Shown: piece after piece, positions 26,351-34,610 of the stretch
Numbering within the stretch: position 1 is the first letter of the stretch
Layout of the letters: every line of letters starts with the position of its first letter
NCBI RefSeq assembly: GCF_014643835.1
Contig: NZ_BMKD01000008.1
Location: 248,001 to 312,000, forward strand
DNA length: 64,000 nt
Direction: 5' to 3'
From: Mucilaginibacter rubeus
Lineage (GTDB): Bacteria > Bacteroidota > Bacteroidia > Sphingobacteriales > Sphingobacteriaceae
Translations under genes and position numbers: made by a program
The notes under the pieces: model-generated
Database searches by the model: none
What the model saw: the letters and a program-made list of their open reading frames with translations, nothing else
What the model was told of the DNA's origin: nothing

Positions 26351-26959
26351 ATGAAAAAGTTAAGTTTAATTGCAATGATGGCCCTGGCGGCATTATCATT
26401 CCAGGCCTGTAAAGGCGGAGCAAAAAGCGGCAGCGGCGATAGCACAGCAGCTGCAACAACTGACACTGCCGACAGTGCCAACAAAGTAAAAGACACAACT
26501 ACTACCGGTGCTACAGGCATTGCCGTTACTGCCGATGATGCAAAATTTGCAACCGAAGCGGCAAATGCCGGCTTAGCCGAAGTTGCTGTTGGCCAGTTGG
26601 CCAGCGAAAAGGCAACCAATGCCAAAGTAAAAGATTTTGCTAAAATGATGGTTACTGACCACAGCAAAGCAAACGACGAACTAATGGCCATAGCCAAAAC
26701 CAAAAACATTACCCTGCCATCGGCACCTGATGATGAGCATCAGAAAATGAAAGCCGACCTGGCAGCCAAATCTGGTGCTGATTTTGACAAGGACTATGTT
26801 GATGCTATGGTTAAAGGCCATAAAAAAGTTGAATCACTGTTTGAAGATGCTTCAAAAAATTGCAAAGATGCCGACCTTAAGGCTTTTGCAGCTAAAACAT
26901 TACCTGTTATCCAGCACCATTTAGCCGAAATTGAAGCTATTCAAAAAGGCATGAAGTAA
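26351..26959 (+). CDS. DUF4142 domain lipoprotein
   Basis: The 202-residue protein has a lipoprotein signal (ALSFQAC, Cys at residue 20), a low-complexity Gly/Ser/Thr/Ala linker (about 21-55), then a helical ferritin-like DUF4142 domain (FATEAANAGLAEVAVGQLAS near 65, KDFAKMMVTDHSKANDELM near 96, DFDKDYVDAMVKGHKKVESL near 134). The family is predicted to be periplasmic or outer-membrane attached; its role is not known, although some members are linked to stress. It is monocistronic with a strong terminator at 26983-27016. Confidence 0.88.
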   Translation: MKKLSLIAMMALAALSFQACKGGAKSGSGDSTAAATTDTADSANKVKDTTTTGATGIAVTADDAKFATEAANAGLAEVAVGQLASEKATNAKVKDFAKMMVTDHSKANDELMAIAKTKNITLPSAPDDEHQKMKADLAAKSGADFDKDYVDAMVKGHKKVESLFEDASKNCKDADLKAFAAKTLPVIQHHLAEIEAIQKGMK

Positions 26960-26982
26960 TCAGCTATTGATTAATTCAAGAT

Positions 26983-27016
26983 AGAAAAAGGGAGATGTAA
27001 CAATCTCCCTTTTTCT
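26983..27016 (+). terminator. terminator after the DUF4142 gene
   Basis: A perfect 14-base stem, agaaaaagggagat at 26983-26996 and its complement at 27003-27016, has a 6-base loop. The A-rich 5' and T-rich 3' sides give a typical bidirectional intrinsic terminator. Confidence 0.9.
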
Positions 27017-27080
27017 GTTTAATTCCCTTGTACAGGTGTAGCTAAAACGATACTTTTAACACAGCAAAATCTACTTTAAT

Positions 27081-28097
27081 ATGTCGAAACCAATAGTAAC
27101 CGGCCTCATGGCCTATGGAATGTCGGGACGGATTTTTCATGCCCCGTTTTTAACTACCAATCCGGGCTTTACTTTTAAGGCCGTGGTTGAGCGCCATGAA
27201 AAAAAAGCCGGCAAAAAATACCCTGATGCGATCAGCTATGATAGCATCGACCAACTGCTTAACGACGATGAAATAGAGCTCATCATTGTTAATACCCCTA
27301 ACAACACCCACTTTGATTATGCTGTACAAGCTCTAAATGCAGGTAAACATGTACTGATTGAAAAACCCGCAGCCGTAACTTCAAGCGAGGTGAAAGCGCT
27401 GTATGATTTGGGCAAAAAACTTGATTTGAAAGTGATGATCTACCAAAACCGCCGTTATGACAGCGGTTTCCTTTCGGTAAAGGAGGTGATTGAAAGTGGC
27501 AGGTTAGGTGAGTTGATCGAGGTTCATTTCAGGCTGGACAGGTACCGCATGGCTATCGGTGCAAAACAATTCAAGGAAACAGCAGGCGTTCCGGGCGGTG
27601 GCCTTACCTATGACCTTGGCGCGCATTTGGTTGATAATGCCATTAGTATCTTTGGCAGGCCGTTGAGCTATGAAAAAACTACCGCTGCATTTAGGCCAAA
27701 CTCGCAGGTTGATGATTATTTCAATATCCACCTTAAATATCCTAATCAGCTTAATGTATACCTAACCTCGGGATTGCTCATTGCCGAGCATACTTATGGC
27801 TTTGTGGTACATGGCACGTTAGGCAGCTTTGTTAAAATGCGTACCGATGTACAGGAAGCACAGCTTGATGCCGACATGATGCCTACTGACGAAGGTTTTG
27901 GCATCGAGCCCGAAGGCAGCGACGGTAAACTGGTGCTTATGGGTGCCGACGGGCAGAAGACCGTGGAATGGATAAAGTCACCCAAAGGTAATTATAATGG
28001 CATATTTGATGCTGTATATCATACCGTGCGCGAAAATGCGTTATTCCCGGTAACCGAGGAGCATGTTGCCTGGCAAATTGAATTGCTTGAAAGCTAA
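27081..28097 (+). CDS. Gfo/Idh/MocA family oxidoreductase
   Basis: The 338-residue protein has an N-terminal Rossmann NAD(P) domain (GLMAYGMSGRIFHAPFL near residue 8) with the family Glu-Lys-Pro motif in VLIEKPAAVTSSE near 94. The C-terminal alpha/beta domain contains GGGLTYDLGAHLVDNAISIF near 171, with the conserved substrate-site Asp and His. It should oxidise or reduce a sugar or inositol-like compound. The exact substrate is not visible. The following gene starts 39 bases downstream, so the two may share a transcript although their functions look unrelated. Confidence 0.92.
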   Translation: MSKPIVTGLMAYGMSGRIFHAPFLTTNPGFTFKAVVERHEKKAGKKYPDAISYDSIDQLLNDDEIELIIVNTPNNTHFDYAVQALNAGKHVLIEKPAAVTSSEVKALYDLGKKLDLKVMIYQNRRYDSGFLSVKEVIESGRLGELIEVHFRLDRYRMAIGAKQFKETAGVPGGGLTYDLGAHLVDNAISIFGRPLSYEKTTAAFRPNSQVDDYFNIHLKYPNQLNVYLTSGLLIAEHTYGFVVHGTLGSFVKMRTDVQEAQLDADMMPTDEGFGIEPEGSDGKLVLMGADGQKTVEWIKSPKGNYNGIFDAVYHTVRENALFPVTEEHVAWQIELLES

Positions 28098-28136
28098 AAA
28101 TGTTGTAACTATGCTTATTAAATGCTAATTAAAATA

Positions 28137-28625
28137 ATGAAGAAACTGTATTTACTGCTTTGTCTGATTATTGCCGCCGGGTGCAGCCAGGCACAAACGC
28201 CACCTGCTAATTCCGGCTTGCCGCCATATCACATCCTCACTACAGACAGTGTTTACGTTACTCCTGCCAACCTGAAAAAAAACAAACCGGTAATGGTGAT
28301 CTATTTTTCGCCCGATTGCAGCCATTGCCAGCACCTGATGTATGATCTGAAACCCGAGCTGCCCAAATTAAAAAATGTACAGATAGTGATGATCACTTTT
28401 ATGCCGATGCTTAAAGGGATCCAAACTTTCCAACGCGATTTTGACCTGGCCAAATACCATAACATCACCATTGGTACCGAAGGTTATACCTACGTTGTGC
28501 AAAAGTTTTACAGCGTACAAACCACCCCATACATAGCTATTTATGATAAGTATGGTAAATTATTCCAGTCGTACCCAAAAGTGCCAAAAATTCCGGTGTT
28601 GATGGAAACGCTTAAAAAAGTATAA
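28137..28625 (+). CDS. thioredoxin-fold lipoprotein (TlpA/DsbE-like)
   Basis: I start at the ATG at 28137, because it begins a standard lipoprotein signal (MKKLYLLLCLIIAAGC, Cys at residue 16); an in-frame ATG 15 bases upstream is possible. The 162-residue protein has the redox motif Cys-Ser-His-Cys in VIYFSPDCSHCQHL near residue 60 and a cis-Pro region TTPYIAIYDKYGKL near 132. It is a membrane-attached disulfide reductase or oxidase facing the periplasm. It follows the Gfo/Idh/MocA gene and ends at a strong terminator. Confidence 0.88.
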   Translation: MKKLYLLLCLIIAAGCSQAQTPPANSGLPPYHILTTDSVYVTPANLKKNKPVMVIYFSPDCSHCQHLMYDLKPELPKLKNVQIVMITFMPMLKGIQTFQRDFDLAKYHNITIGTEGYTYVVQKFYSVQTTPYIAIYDKYGKLFQSYPKVPKIPVLMETLKKV

Positions 28626-28644
28626 AGTAGCTAACTTATAGCTC

Positions 28645-28677
28645 AAGCCGGTTAATGCAACGTTAACCGGCTTTTTT
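28645..28677 (+). terminator. terminator after the thioredoxin-like lipoprotein gene
   Basis: An 11-base stem, aagccggttaa at 28645-28655 and ttaaccggctt at 28663-28673, with a 7-base loop is followed by a T run. It begins 20 bases after the stop. Confidence 0.88.
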
Positions 28678-28757
28678 GTTTAATGTCCCATCAGGATCTC
28701 TCGCAGTCTGAGTTACCCTACAAAACTTTTTTGTCGTTTAATCAGCAAGGTGTGTTG

Positions 28758-28889
28758 TTTTGCCCCGCTGGGGCAAAGGATATTTTTATAACTTTCATGC
28801 TACAAACCTTTTGCACCTCTGGTGCACTTGCTTTTAAGTATATTTCAATTAATGTTGTTTAATAAAATATACAAATCCCCCAGAGGGGG
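28758..28889. repeat. three short hairpins, two with a TCT (AGA) loop
   Basis: The gap before gcvT contains ttttgccccgctggggcaaa (28758-28777), tgcacctctggtgca (28812-28826) and cccccagaggggg (28877-28889). The last two are cacc-TCT-ggtg and its reverse type ccccc-AGA-ggggg: the loop is kept while the stem changes by paired substitutions. The same design recurs at 15738-15750 and 47371-47385. No gene is visible in the 387 bases between 28625 and 29013. Confidence 0.65.
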
Positions 28890-28983
28890 CAACTTACTTA
28901 AACTCGCAGCGGCCATAAGAAGATCATAAAGCAATCAACAAAATCAAAGCCAATCAACAGTACCGATTACGCTTCATAATAGT

Positions 28984-28991
28984 TACCTTTG
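28984..28991 (+). promoter_or_regulatory. -7 box of the gcvT promoter
   Basis: The word tacctttg fits TAnnTTTG and lies 21 bases before the gcvT ATG. A -33 TTG is not obvious. Confidence 0.5.
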
Positions 28992-29012
28992 CGGCCAATA
29001 TTTAAGTTGACG

Positions 29013-30098
29013 ATGAAGAATACCGCATTAACCGATATCCACGTAAAAGCCGGTGCCAAAATGGTTCCATTTGCCGGTTACAACATGCCCGTTCAATACA
29101 CAGGCATTAACGCCGAGCACGAAACCGTGCGTAAAGCCGTTGGTGTTTTTGATGTAAGCCACATGGGCGAATTCATTTTAAAAGGAGAGAACGCGCTTGA
29201 TCTGATTCAGCGGGTAACCAGTAACGATGCCTCAAAACTATACGATGGCAAAGTGCAGTACTCATGCCTGCCGAATGAAAACGGCGGTATTGTTGACGAC
29301 CTGCTGGTTTACCGGATCGACGAAAAAACCTATATGCTGGTGGTTAACGCTTCAAATATTGAAAAAGACTGGGACTGGATCTCCAAATACAATACCAAGG
29401 GTGTAGATATGAAAAACATATCCGACCGGACTTCATTGTTGGCTATCCAGGGTCCCAAAGCTGCCGAAGCTTTACAAAGCCTTACCGAGGTAGATTTGGT
29501 ATCGATGGAATACTATACCTTTAAAAAAGGAACTTTTGCAGGTGTTGACAATGTATTGATATCAGCTACAGGCTATACCGGCGCGGGCGGCTTCGAGATC
29601 TATTTTGAAAACCAATATGCGGAGCAGATCTGGGATGCAATTTTCAAAGCCGGCGAGCCTTTTGGTATTAAGCCAATTGGTTTAGGCGCACGTGATACCT
29701 TACGTTTGGAAATGGGTTTCTGCCTATATGGTAACGACATTGATGATAACACCTCACCGCTTGAAGCCGGGTTAGGCTGGGTAACAAAATTCAATAAAGA
29801 ATTCACTAATGCTGAAGCATTACAGGCACAAAAACAAGCTGGTGTAAACCGCAAACTGGTAGGTTTTGAAATGATTGATCGCGGTATTCCACGCCATGAT
29901 TATTTAATTGTTGACGCTGATGGCAATACCATAGGTAAAGTAACTTCAGGCACACAATCACCATCATTACAAAAAGCTATTGGTATGGGCTATGTAGATA
30001 CCGCTTTCGCCAAAGAAGGCACCGAGATCTACATCAGCATCAGGGATAATAAAATTAAAGCGCAGATTGTAAAACCTCCGTTTTATAAAGCCCCCTAA
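29013..30098 (+). CDS. gcvT: glycine cleavage system T protein (aminomethyltransferase)
   Basis: I start at the ATG at 29013 ([20 protein letters not shown]); the open frame further upstream runs into the -7 box. The 361-residue protein has the T-protein folate fold: [20 protein letters not shown] near residue 17, [11 protein letters not shown] near 43, [18 protein letters not shown] near 83, and [20 protein letters not shown] near 225. It transfers the methylene group from H-protein-bound aminomethyl to tetrahydrofolate and releases ammonia in glycine breakdown. The P and H protein genes are not nearby. The last codons (Lys-Ala-Pro-stop) are written by a CCCCCTAA repeat. Confidence 0.96.
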   Translation: MKNTALTDIHVKAGAKMVPFAGYNMPVQYTGINAEHETVRKAVGVFDVSHMGEFILKGENALDLIQRVTSNDASKLYDGKVQYSCLPNENGGIVDDLLVYRIDEKTYMLVVNASNIEKDWDWISKYNTKGVDMKNISDRTSLLAIQGPKAAEALQSLTEVDLVSMEYYTFKKGTFAGVDNVLISATGYTGAGGFEIYFENQYAEQIWDAIFKAGEPFGIKPIGLGARDTLRLEMGFCLYGNDIDDNTSPLEAGLGWVTKFNKEFTNAEALQAQKQAGVNRKLVGFEMIDRGIPRHDYLIVDADGNTIGKVTSGTQSPSLQKAIGMGYVDTAFAKEGTEIYISIRDNKIKAQIVKPPFYKAP

Positions 30099-30198
30099 CC
30101 CCCTAAAGGGGGAACTACCTTCAAAGTTTTCTAAATTAATTAAACACAAATGTCTGAAAATACAACTACTCAAACTCCCCCTTCAGGGGGCTGGGGGG
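30091..30198. repeat. pair of inverted CCCCCTAAAGGGGG repeats around the comB start codon
   Basis: The arm at 30091-30116 starts with ccccctaaccccctaaag and ends with ggggaact. The arm at 30173-30198 starts with aactcccccttcaggggg and ends with ctgggggg. They are near-perfect complements, 56 bases apart, and each also folds on itself. The ATG of the comB-like gene (30150) lies in the loop. The left arm supplies the gcvT stop and the right arm supplies residues Thr-Pro-Pro-Ser-Gly-Gly-Trp-Gly of the comB-like protein. Confidence 0.85.
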
Positions 30199-30905
30199 CA
30201 CACGTTTGCCTAACCCCTGCATTACTGCCACTGTTTAATGTGGAGGATTATATTGTAGTGGTTATTGATATTTTCAGGGCAACATCATCTATATGTTATG
30301 GTATTGAAAACGGTGCTGAGGCTATTATACCGGTATCACAAGTTGAGGAGTGTGCCGCGTATAGAGAGAAAGGGCTGGATTACCTTCTTGCCGCCGAGCG
30401 CGACGGATCGGTAGTTGATGGTTTTGATTTTGGCAACTCGCCATTTTCATATACTAAAGAAAAGGTAGCCGGTAAAACAATAGTGTTAACCACTACCAAC
30501 GGCACACATGCACTGCATTTATCGCGCAGCGCAAAAAGAATTGTTATTGGTTCGTTCCTGAACCTTTCCGCTTTAAGCAACTGGATTAATACCCAAAACG
30601 AAAATGTGCTGCTGGTGTGTGCCGGCTGGAAAAACAATTTCAATTTGGAGGATACCCTGTTTGCCGGTGCCGTAATTGAGCAGTTAAAAGATAAAGGATT
30701 TGTACTGGACGATGCCGCCTTAGCCGCTAACGATCTTTTCCAGGTTGGTAAAAGCGATATCAACGGATATCTCAAAAAAACATCACACGGCGAACGCCTT
30801 AAAAAATTAGGCATCGAAAAAGATATCGAGTTTTGTTTACAGGTTGATTTGACAACTGCCATTCCTGTTTTGGAAGGGGAGAAACTGGTGAAGTTGGCGG
30901 TGTAA
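30150..30905 (+). CDS. ComB-like 2-phosphosulfolactate phosphatase family protein
   Basis: The 251-residue protein has the ComB fold motifs: VVIDIFRATSSICYGIENGA near residue 31, LLAAERDGSVVDGFDFGNSP near 77 and VLTTTNGTHALHLS near 110, then LVCAGWKNNFNLEDTLFAGA near 151. The founding enzyme hydrolyses 2-phosphosulfolactate in archaeal coenzyme M synthesis. Bacteroidota are not expected to make coenzyme M, so the substrate here is probably different or belongs to sulfolactate chemistry. The first ~20 residues are not conserved-looking and are partly encoded by a repeat, so an alternative later start cannot be excluded. It lies behind gcvT on the same strand. Confidence 0.85.
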   Translation: MSENTTTQTPPSGGWGAHVCLTPALLPLFNVEDYIVVVIDIFRATSSICYGIENGAEAIIPVSQVEECAAYREKGLDYLLAAERDGSVVDGFDFGNSPFSYTKEKVAGKTIVLTTTNGTHALHLSRSAKRIVIGSFLNLSALSNWINTQNENVLLVCAGWKNNFNLEDTLFAGAVIEQLKDKGFVLDDAALAANDLFQVGKSDINGYLKKTSHGERLKKLGIEKDIEFCLQVDLTTAIPVLEGEKLVKLAV

Positions 30906-30913
30906 TAAAAAAC

Positions 30914-30990
30914 GTCATTGCGAGGCACGAAGCAATCCCAAACGATACAGGGCGGACCTGCCAATAGGGGATTGTTTCGTGCCTTACAGC
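30914..30990. repeat. GTCATTGCGAG element, copy 2
   Basis: The left part gtcattgcgaggcacgaagc (from 30914) is an imperfect complement of the right part ggggattgtttcgtgcctta (30966-30985). It begins 8 bases after the comB-like stop and shares the gtcattgcgagg end with the element at 17722-17850. It forms a long hairpin and is the likely 3' end structure of the comB-like transcript. Confidence 0.75.
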
Positions 30991-31034
30991 AAAAATAGAA
31001 ATCGTTGATGCCTCGAAAGAGCCGGCGTAAGTAA

Positions 31035-31060
31035 GCACCCCCTTTAGGGGGCGGGGGGGG
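31035..31060. repeat. CCCCCTAAAGGGGG repeat at the gltX stop
   Basis: Read on the minus strand this GC-rich element encodes the last Pro-Pro-Ala-Pro residues and the TAA stop of gltX. It has a run of eight G and the palindrome accccctttagggggc. It is the same type as the arms at 30091-30198. Confidence 0.8.
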
Positions 31061-32576
31061 CAGCAAACTCCACAAGCGCCTTTTCAATCCTGCTGATGGT
31101 TTCTTCTTTACCAAGCAGGGCGACAATATCAAACACATGCGGACCAAACTTGCCGCCAACCAGCATAATGCGGAAAGGCAGCATTACATCGCCAACTTTT
31201 AAACCTTTTTCTTCGGCAAGGGCTTTGAATTTAGCTTCCAGGTCATGCGCTTCAATAACTGCTTCGTTATTTAGCAAGGCGATAAACGCATGATAAAACG
31301 CTGTTTTGGCATCAGTCCATTTAGGTTTTACCGCGTTAAGGTCATACTCCCTGGGCTGCTCAAAAAAGAAACCCGCCTGCTGGTAAAAATCAGGCATTAG
31401 TACGCAACGGTCTTTAATTAAACCGATAACCTTGGCCAAATACTCATCATCATTAACGTTAACACCCTTATCAGCAAATACTTTTATAACATCTGACTTC
31501 AGACTTTCGACTTCAGACCTCTTAATCCACTCGGCATTGAACCATTTGGCTTTCTCAAAATCAAACTTGGCGCCCGATTTGTTAACGCGCTCTATCGAGA
31601 ATTTTTCTATCAATTCGTCAAGCGTAAAAATCTCCTGCTCGGTACCGTCGTTCCAGCCCAAAGTTGCCAGCAGGTTCAGGAAAGCTTCCGGTAAAAAACC
31701 TAATTCACGGAAACCCGGCGTCAACTCGCCTGTTTTTGCATCAAACCAGTTCATGGCATACACCGGGAAACCCAGTCGGGCTCCATCACGTTTGCTCAGT
31801 TTACCGTGACCATCCGGTTTCAGGATTAACGGTAAATGCGCCCATTGTGGCATATCGGCCTTCCAGCCCAGATATTCCCAAAGCAGCAAATGTACCGGGG
31901 CCGACGGCAGCCATTCTTCGCCACGAAAAGCATGCGTGATCTTCATCAGATAATCGTCAACCACAACGGCCAGGTGATAAGTAGGCATGCCATCGGCTTT
32001 TAATAACACTTTATCATCAACCAGGCCGGTTTCAAAGCTCACATATCCGCGAATCATATCATTGAAACTTACTGTTTCACCCTCCGGCATTTTAATGCGG
32101 ATCACATGCGGCGTACCTGCATCAAGCAAGGCATCAACCTCGTGCTGAGGCAATGAAAGCGAGTTTCTTAGGGTATGGCGATAGGCCAGGCCGTACTGAA
32201 AATTGGGGATCTCCTTCCGGTTTTTGTCCAGCTCTTCGGCGGTATCAAAGGCATAATAAGCATGCCCTTCCATAACCAGGCGTTCGGCATATTCGCGGTA
32301 AAGTGGTTTACGCTCGCTTTGGCGATATGGCGCGTAAGGGCCGCCGGCAACCGGGCTTTCGTCGGGGTGAAGGCCGCACCATTTAAGGCAATCTAAAATA
32401 TATTCTTCGGCACCTTCCACATAGCGGGTTTGGTCGGTATCCTCAATTCGCAAAACAAAATCACCGCCATGTTTTTTGGCGTATAAATAGTTAAACAACA
32501 CGGTGCGCACACCGCCAAGGTGTAAACCACCGGTAGGGCTTGGCGCAAAACGGACTCTTACTTTTTTATCGGTCAT
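31044..32576 (-). CDS. gltX: glutamate--tRNA ligase
   Basis: I start at the ATG at 32576 (MTDKKVRVRFAPSPTG); the longer open frame upstream runs across the promoter and a repeat. The 510-residue enzyme has the class I HIGH-type motif in PSPTGGLHLGGVRT (residues about 13-26), the KMSKS-type motif KLSKRDG near residue 258, and the anticodon-binding helical domain to the end. It charges tRNA-Glu. The natural C-terminus ends at about Val-Glu-Phe-Ala-Ala, and the last residues come from a repeat. A -7 box lies 8 bases before the start. Monocistronic. Confidence 0.97.
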   Translation of the reverse strand: MTDKKVRVRFAPSPTGGLHLGGVRTVLFNYLYAKKHGGDFVLRIEDTDQTRYVEGAEEYILDCLKWCGLHPDESPVAGGPYAPYRQSERKPLYREYAERLVMEGHAYYAFDTAEELDKNRKEIPNFQYGLAYRHTLRNSLSLPQHEVDALLDAGTPHVIRIKMPEGETVSFNDMIRGYVSFETGLVDDKVLLKADGMPTYHLAVVVDDYLMKITHAFRGEEWLPSAPVHLLLWEYLGWKADMPQWAHLPLILKPDGHGKLSKRDGARLGFPVYAMNWFDAKTGELTPGFRELGFLPEAFLNLLATLGWNDGTEQEIFTLDELIEKFSIERVNKSGAKFDFEKAKWFNAEWIKRSEVESLKSDVIKVFADKGVNVNDDEYLAKVIGLIKDRCVLMPDFYQQAGFFFEQPREYDLNAVKPKWTDAKTAFYHAFIALLNNEAVIEAHDLEAKFKALAEEKGLKVGDVMLPFRIMLVGGKFGPHVFDIVALLGKEETISRIEKALVEFAAPPAP

Positions 32577-32584
32577 GATGGGGG

Positions 32585-32592
32585 CAAAGATA
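32585..32592 (-). promoter_or_regulatory. -7 box of the gltX promoter
   Basis: On the minus strand the word tatctttg (TAnnTTTG) ends 8 bases before the gltX ATG. With initiation a few bases after the box, the mRNA leader would be only about 2-4 bases long. Confidence 0.55.
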
Positions 32593-32607
32593 TGCTTTAA
32601 GTCGGAA

Positions 32608-32736
32608 AGTCCGGAAGTCCGCTGTCCGAAAGTCGGAAGGATGGTACAGGCTGAAAAACCTACAATTTGAAAGTTTAACCATATGCAAATCCTCACTTTT
32701 CAACTTACGGACTTTCGGACAGCGGACTTCCGGACT
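32608..32736. repeat. AGTCCGGAAGTCCG inverted repeat with perfect 27-base arms, copy 1
   Basis: The arm at 32608-32634 (agtccggaagtccgctgtcc onward) and the arm at 32710-32736 are exact complements with a 75-base AT-richer loop. It lies between the divergent gltX and histidine kinase genes, 16 bases upstream of the gltX -7 box. A second, looser copy is at 58286-58387. Confidence 0.85.
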
Positions 32737-32786
32737 ACCTCCAACAAAAATTATATTTTACAAAGCAATTTTACGTTATTTGGGCT

Positions 32787-34013
32787 GTGCCCAGCATGAA
32801 CCCATATCAACAGAAAAAACGTTGGAAATATTTGCTCCTTGCCTTTGCAGTGGTAATTGCAATTGGCTCATTGCTTTATACCCGTTACCTGGTAAAAAAC
32901 ATTGAACGTTCGGAACGTACCCGGGCCCAGGTTTGGGCCATAAGTATGCGCCAGATCCTTGCCTCAGATGATAATGACTTTTTAAACTATGTAATAGCCG
33001 TGCGCGATAGCCTTACCGTACCCGCCATTGTAACAGATGGAAAAGGCGAAATAGTTTTACAGCGAGGCTTAGACACCACAAAGACTTTTATCAAGCTGGA
33101 AGCCGAAAACAACAAGAGGAAAAAATACGATCCGGCTTACTTTAAAGAAGAGCTCGCCTATATGAAGGGTCAGCATCCTCCTATTAAACTCCAGGTTTTG
33201 GGAGAAGAAAACCTTGTTTACTATAAAGATTCGGCGTTGCTTACACAGCTGCGCTTATTCCCTTATGTACAGCTCACGGTAATTGCTATATTTTTATTGA
33301 TGGCGTATACAGCCTTCAGTTCATCGCGCAAATCAGAGCAGGACCAGGTTTGGGTTGGTTTAGCCAAAGAAACTGCTCATCAGTTGGGTACGCCTATATC
33401 ATCGCTTATTGCATGGATTGAGCTGATGAAAGAGAAATTTAATGCCGAAGACGATGTGCTGGTGGCCGAAATGGAGAATGACGTAAAGCGCCTTGAAATT
33501 GTGGCCGATCGCTTTTCAAAGATTGGCTCCAAACCGGTATTGGACGAGCACGGAGTTTATGCCGTAGTGAAAGATTTTGTTGATTATTTCAAGGTACGTG
33601 TTAGTAAAAACATCAGCTTTGAAATGACGGGTAATCCGCACCTCAAGGCCGGGCTCAATATTCCACTATTTGACTGGGTATTGGAAAATTTGCTGAAGAA
33701 TGCTGTTAATGCCATTGAGGGTAAGGGAAGCATTAAGGTTGAGATTAGTGGCAATAAAGTTAAAAACCAGATTTTTATTGATGTTACAGATACCGGCAAA
33801 GGCATCTCCCGTTCTAAATTTGATACCGTTTTCCAACCTGGGTATACCACCCGTAAACGCGGCTGGGGATTAGGCTTGTCGCTCACCAAACGCATAATAG
33901 AGAATTACCATAACGGGCAGATCTTTGTGAAAGATTCGGAAATAGGTAAAGGAACAACCTTCAGGATAGTACTAAAAAACACGCGCAATGATAACAAAAC
34001 CAAAACCAGGTGA
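32787..34013 (+). CDS. sensor histidine kinase, orphan
   Basis: The 408-residue protein has a membrane helix at about 15-33 (LLLAFAVVIAIGSLLYTRYL), a short extracytoplasmic sensor region (about 34-155), a second helix near 158-175 (LTVIAIFLLMAYTAF), a dimerisation box with the phospho-acceptor His in KETAHQLGTPISSL near 200, and a HATPase domain with the N box NLLKNAVNAIEG near 300, G1 DTGKGISRSKF near 335 and G2 GWGLGLSLTKRI near 363. No response regulator gene is adjacent, so its partner is elsewhere. The ATG at 32796 is an alternative start. The DinB gene overlaps its end by 26 bases. Confidence 0.9.
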   Translation: MPSMNPYQQKKRWKYLLLAFAVVIAIGSLLYTRYLVKNIERSERTRAQVWAISMRQILASDDNDFLNYVIAVRDSLTVPAIVTDGKGEIVLQRGLDTTKTFIKLEAENNKRKKYDPAYFKEELAYMKGQHPPIKLQVLGEENLVYYKDSALLTQLRLFPYVQLTVIAIFLLMAYTAFSSSRKSEQDQVWVGLAKETAHQLGTPISSLIAWIELMKEKFNAEDDVLVAEMENDVKRLEIVADRFSKIGSKPVLDEHGVYAVVKDFVDYFKVRVSKNISFEMTGNPHLKAGLNIPLFDWVLENLLKNAVNAIEGKGSIKVEISGNKVKNQIFIDVTDTGKGISRSKFDTVFQPGYTTRKRGWGLGLSLTKRIIENYHNGQIFVKDSEIGKGTTFRIVLKNTRNDNKTKTR

Positions 34014-34503
34014 TTATTCGCCATTTGCAGCGGGATATGTGGGCCTTGTTGGCGACAATGATGTAATTAACATGCTTGAACAGCAAATGGATAACAGTTA
34101 CCAGCTATTCAGTAATTTAACCGATGAGCAGGGACTATATGCTTATGCACCCGGCAAATGGACAGTTAAGCAGGCATTGGGCCATATGATAGACACCGAA
34201 CGTACCTTTGCCTATCGTGCCCTCGTGTTTTCGCGCAATCATATCGAACTGCCGGGTTTTGACCAGGATATTTATGTTAACAATACCGATTTCAACCGTC
34301 AAAATATAAAAGACCTTGCCGAAGAGTTCCGTGCATTGCGCCAGGCAAACCTTTATATGATTAAAGCATTCAGCAATGAGCAGCTAAATCGTAACGGTAT
34401 TGCCAGCAACCATTTGTTTACCGTTGCCGCATTTGTATTTATGCTGGCCGGGCATGAGCGCCATCATTTAAATTTATTTAAAGAGCGGTACGGGATAGGG
34501 TAA
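33988..34503 (+). CDS. DinB family protein
   Basis: The 171-residue protein has the four-helix DinB/YfiT-like pattern: NMLEQQMDNSYQLFSNL near residue 27, KWTVKQALGHMIDTERTFAY near 56 (metal His in GHMID), and the C-terminal GHERHHLNLFKERY near 156 with two more His. These proteins bind a metal and many are thiol-dependent transferases or of unknown function. The gene overlaps the histidine kinase frame by 26 bases and is probably translated from the same transcript. A large hairpin lies behind it. Confidence 0.88.
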   Translation: MITKPKPGDYSPFAAGYVGLVGDNDVINMLEQQMDNSYQLFSNLTDEQGLYAYAPGKWTVKQALGHMIDTERTFAYRALVFSRNHIELPGFDQDIYVNNTDFNRQNIKDLAEEFRALRQANLYMIKAFSNEQLNRNGIASNHLFTVAAFVFMLAGHERHHLNLFKERYGIG

Positions 34504-34541
34504 GGTATTTATATCGCACATCGTAAGGCCATTAAACATAA

Positions 34542-34574
34542 AGACTTACGAAGTTTTTAAAACTTCGTAAGTCT
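34542..34574. terminator. hairpin behind the DinB gene (ACTTACGAAGTTTT type)
   Basis: A perfect 15-base stem, agacttacgaagttt at 34542-34556 and its complement at 34560-34574, has a 3-base loop. It lacks a clean T run after it. It may be a terminator or a dispersed palindromic repeat. A run of ten G (34594-34603) follows before the DUF6249 stop. Confidence 0.7.
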
Positions 34575-34610
34575 GGGCTCTCCAACCTGCCCCGGGGGGG
34601 GGGCGATTTT

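Noticed and set aside
30150-30905. Coenzyme M synthesis cluster
   Set aside because: Only a comB-like gene is present; no other gene of that pathway is near, and its neighbours are gcvT and gltX.
30380-31159. 259-codon open frame antisense to the comB-like gene
   Set aside because: It runs through two repeats and antisense to a well-supported family member; its composition (many Ser, Arg, Cys) is that of a shadow frame.
34594-34603. Run of ten G as a possible phase-variable tract
   Set aside because: It is intergenic behind the stops of two convergent genes, so slippage would not change a reading frame or an obvious promoter; a sequencing-sensitive tract is more likely.
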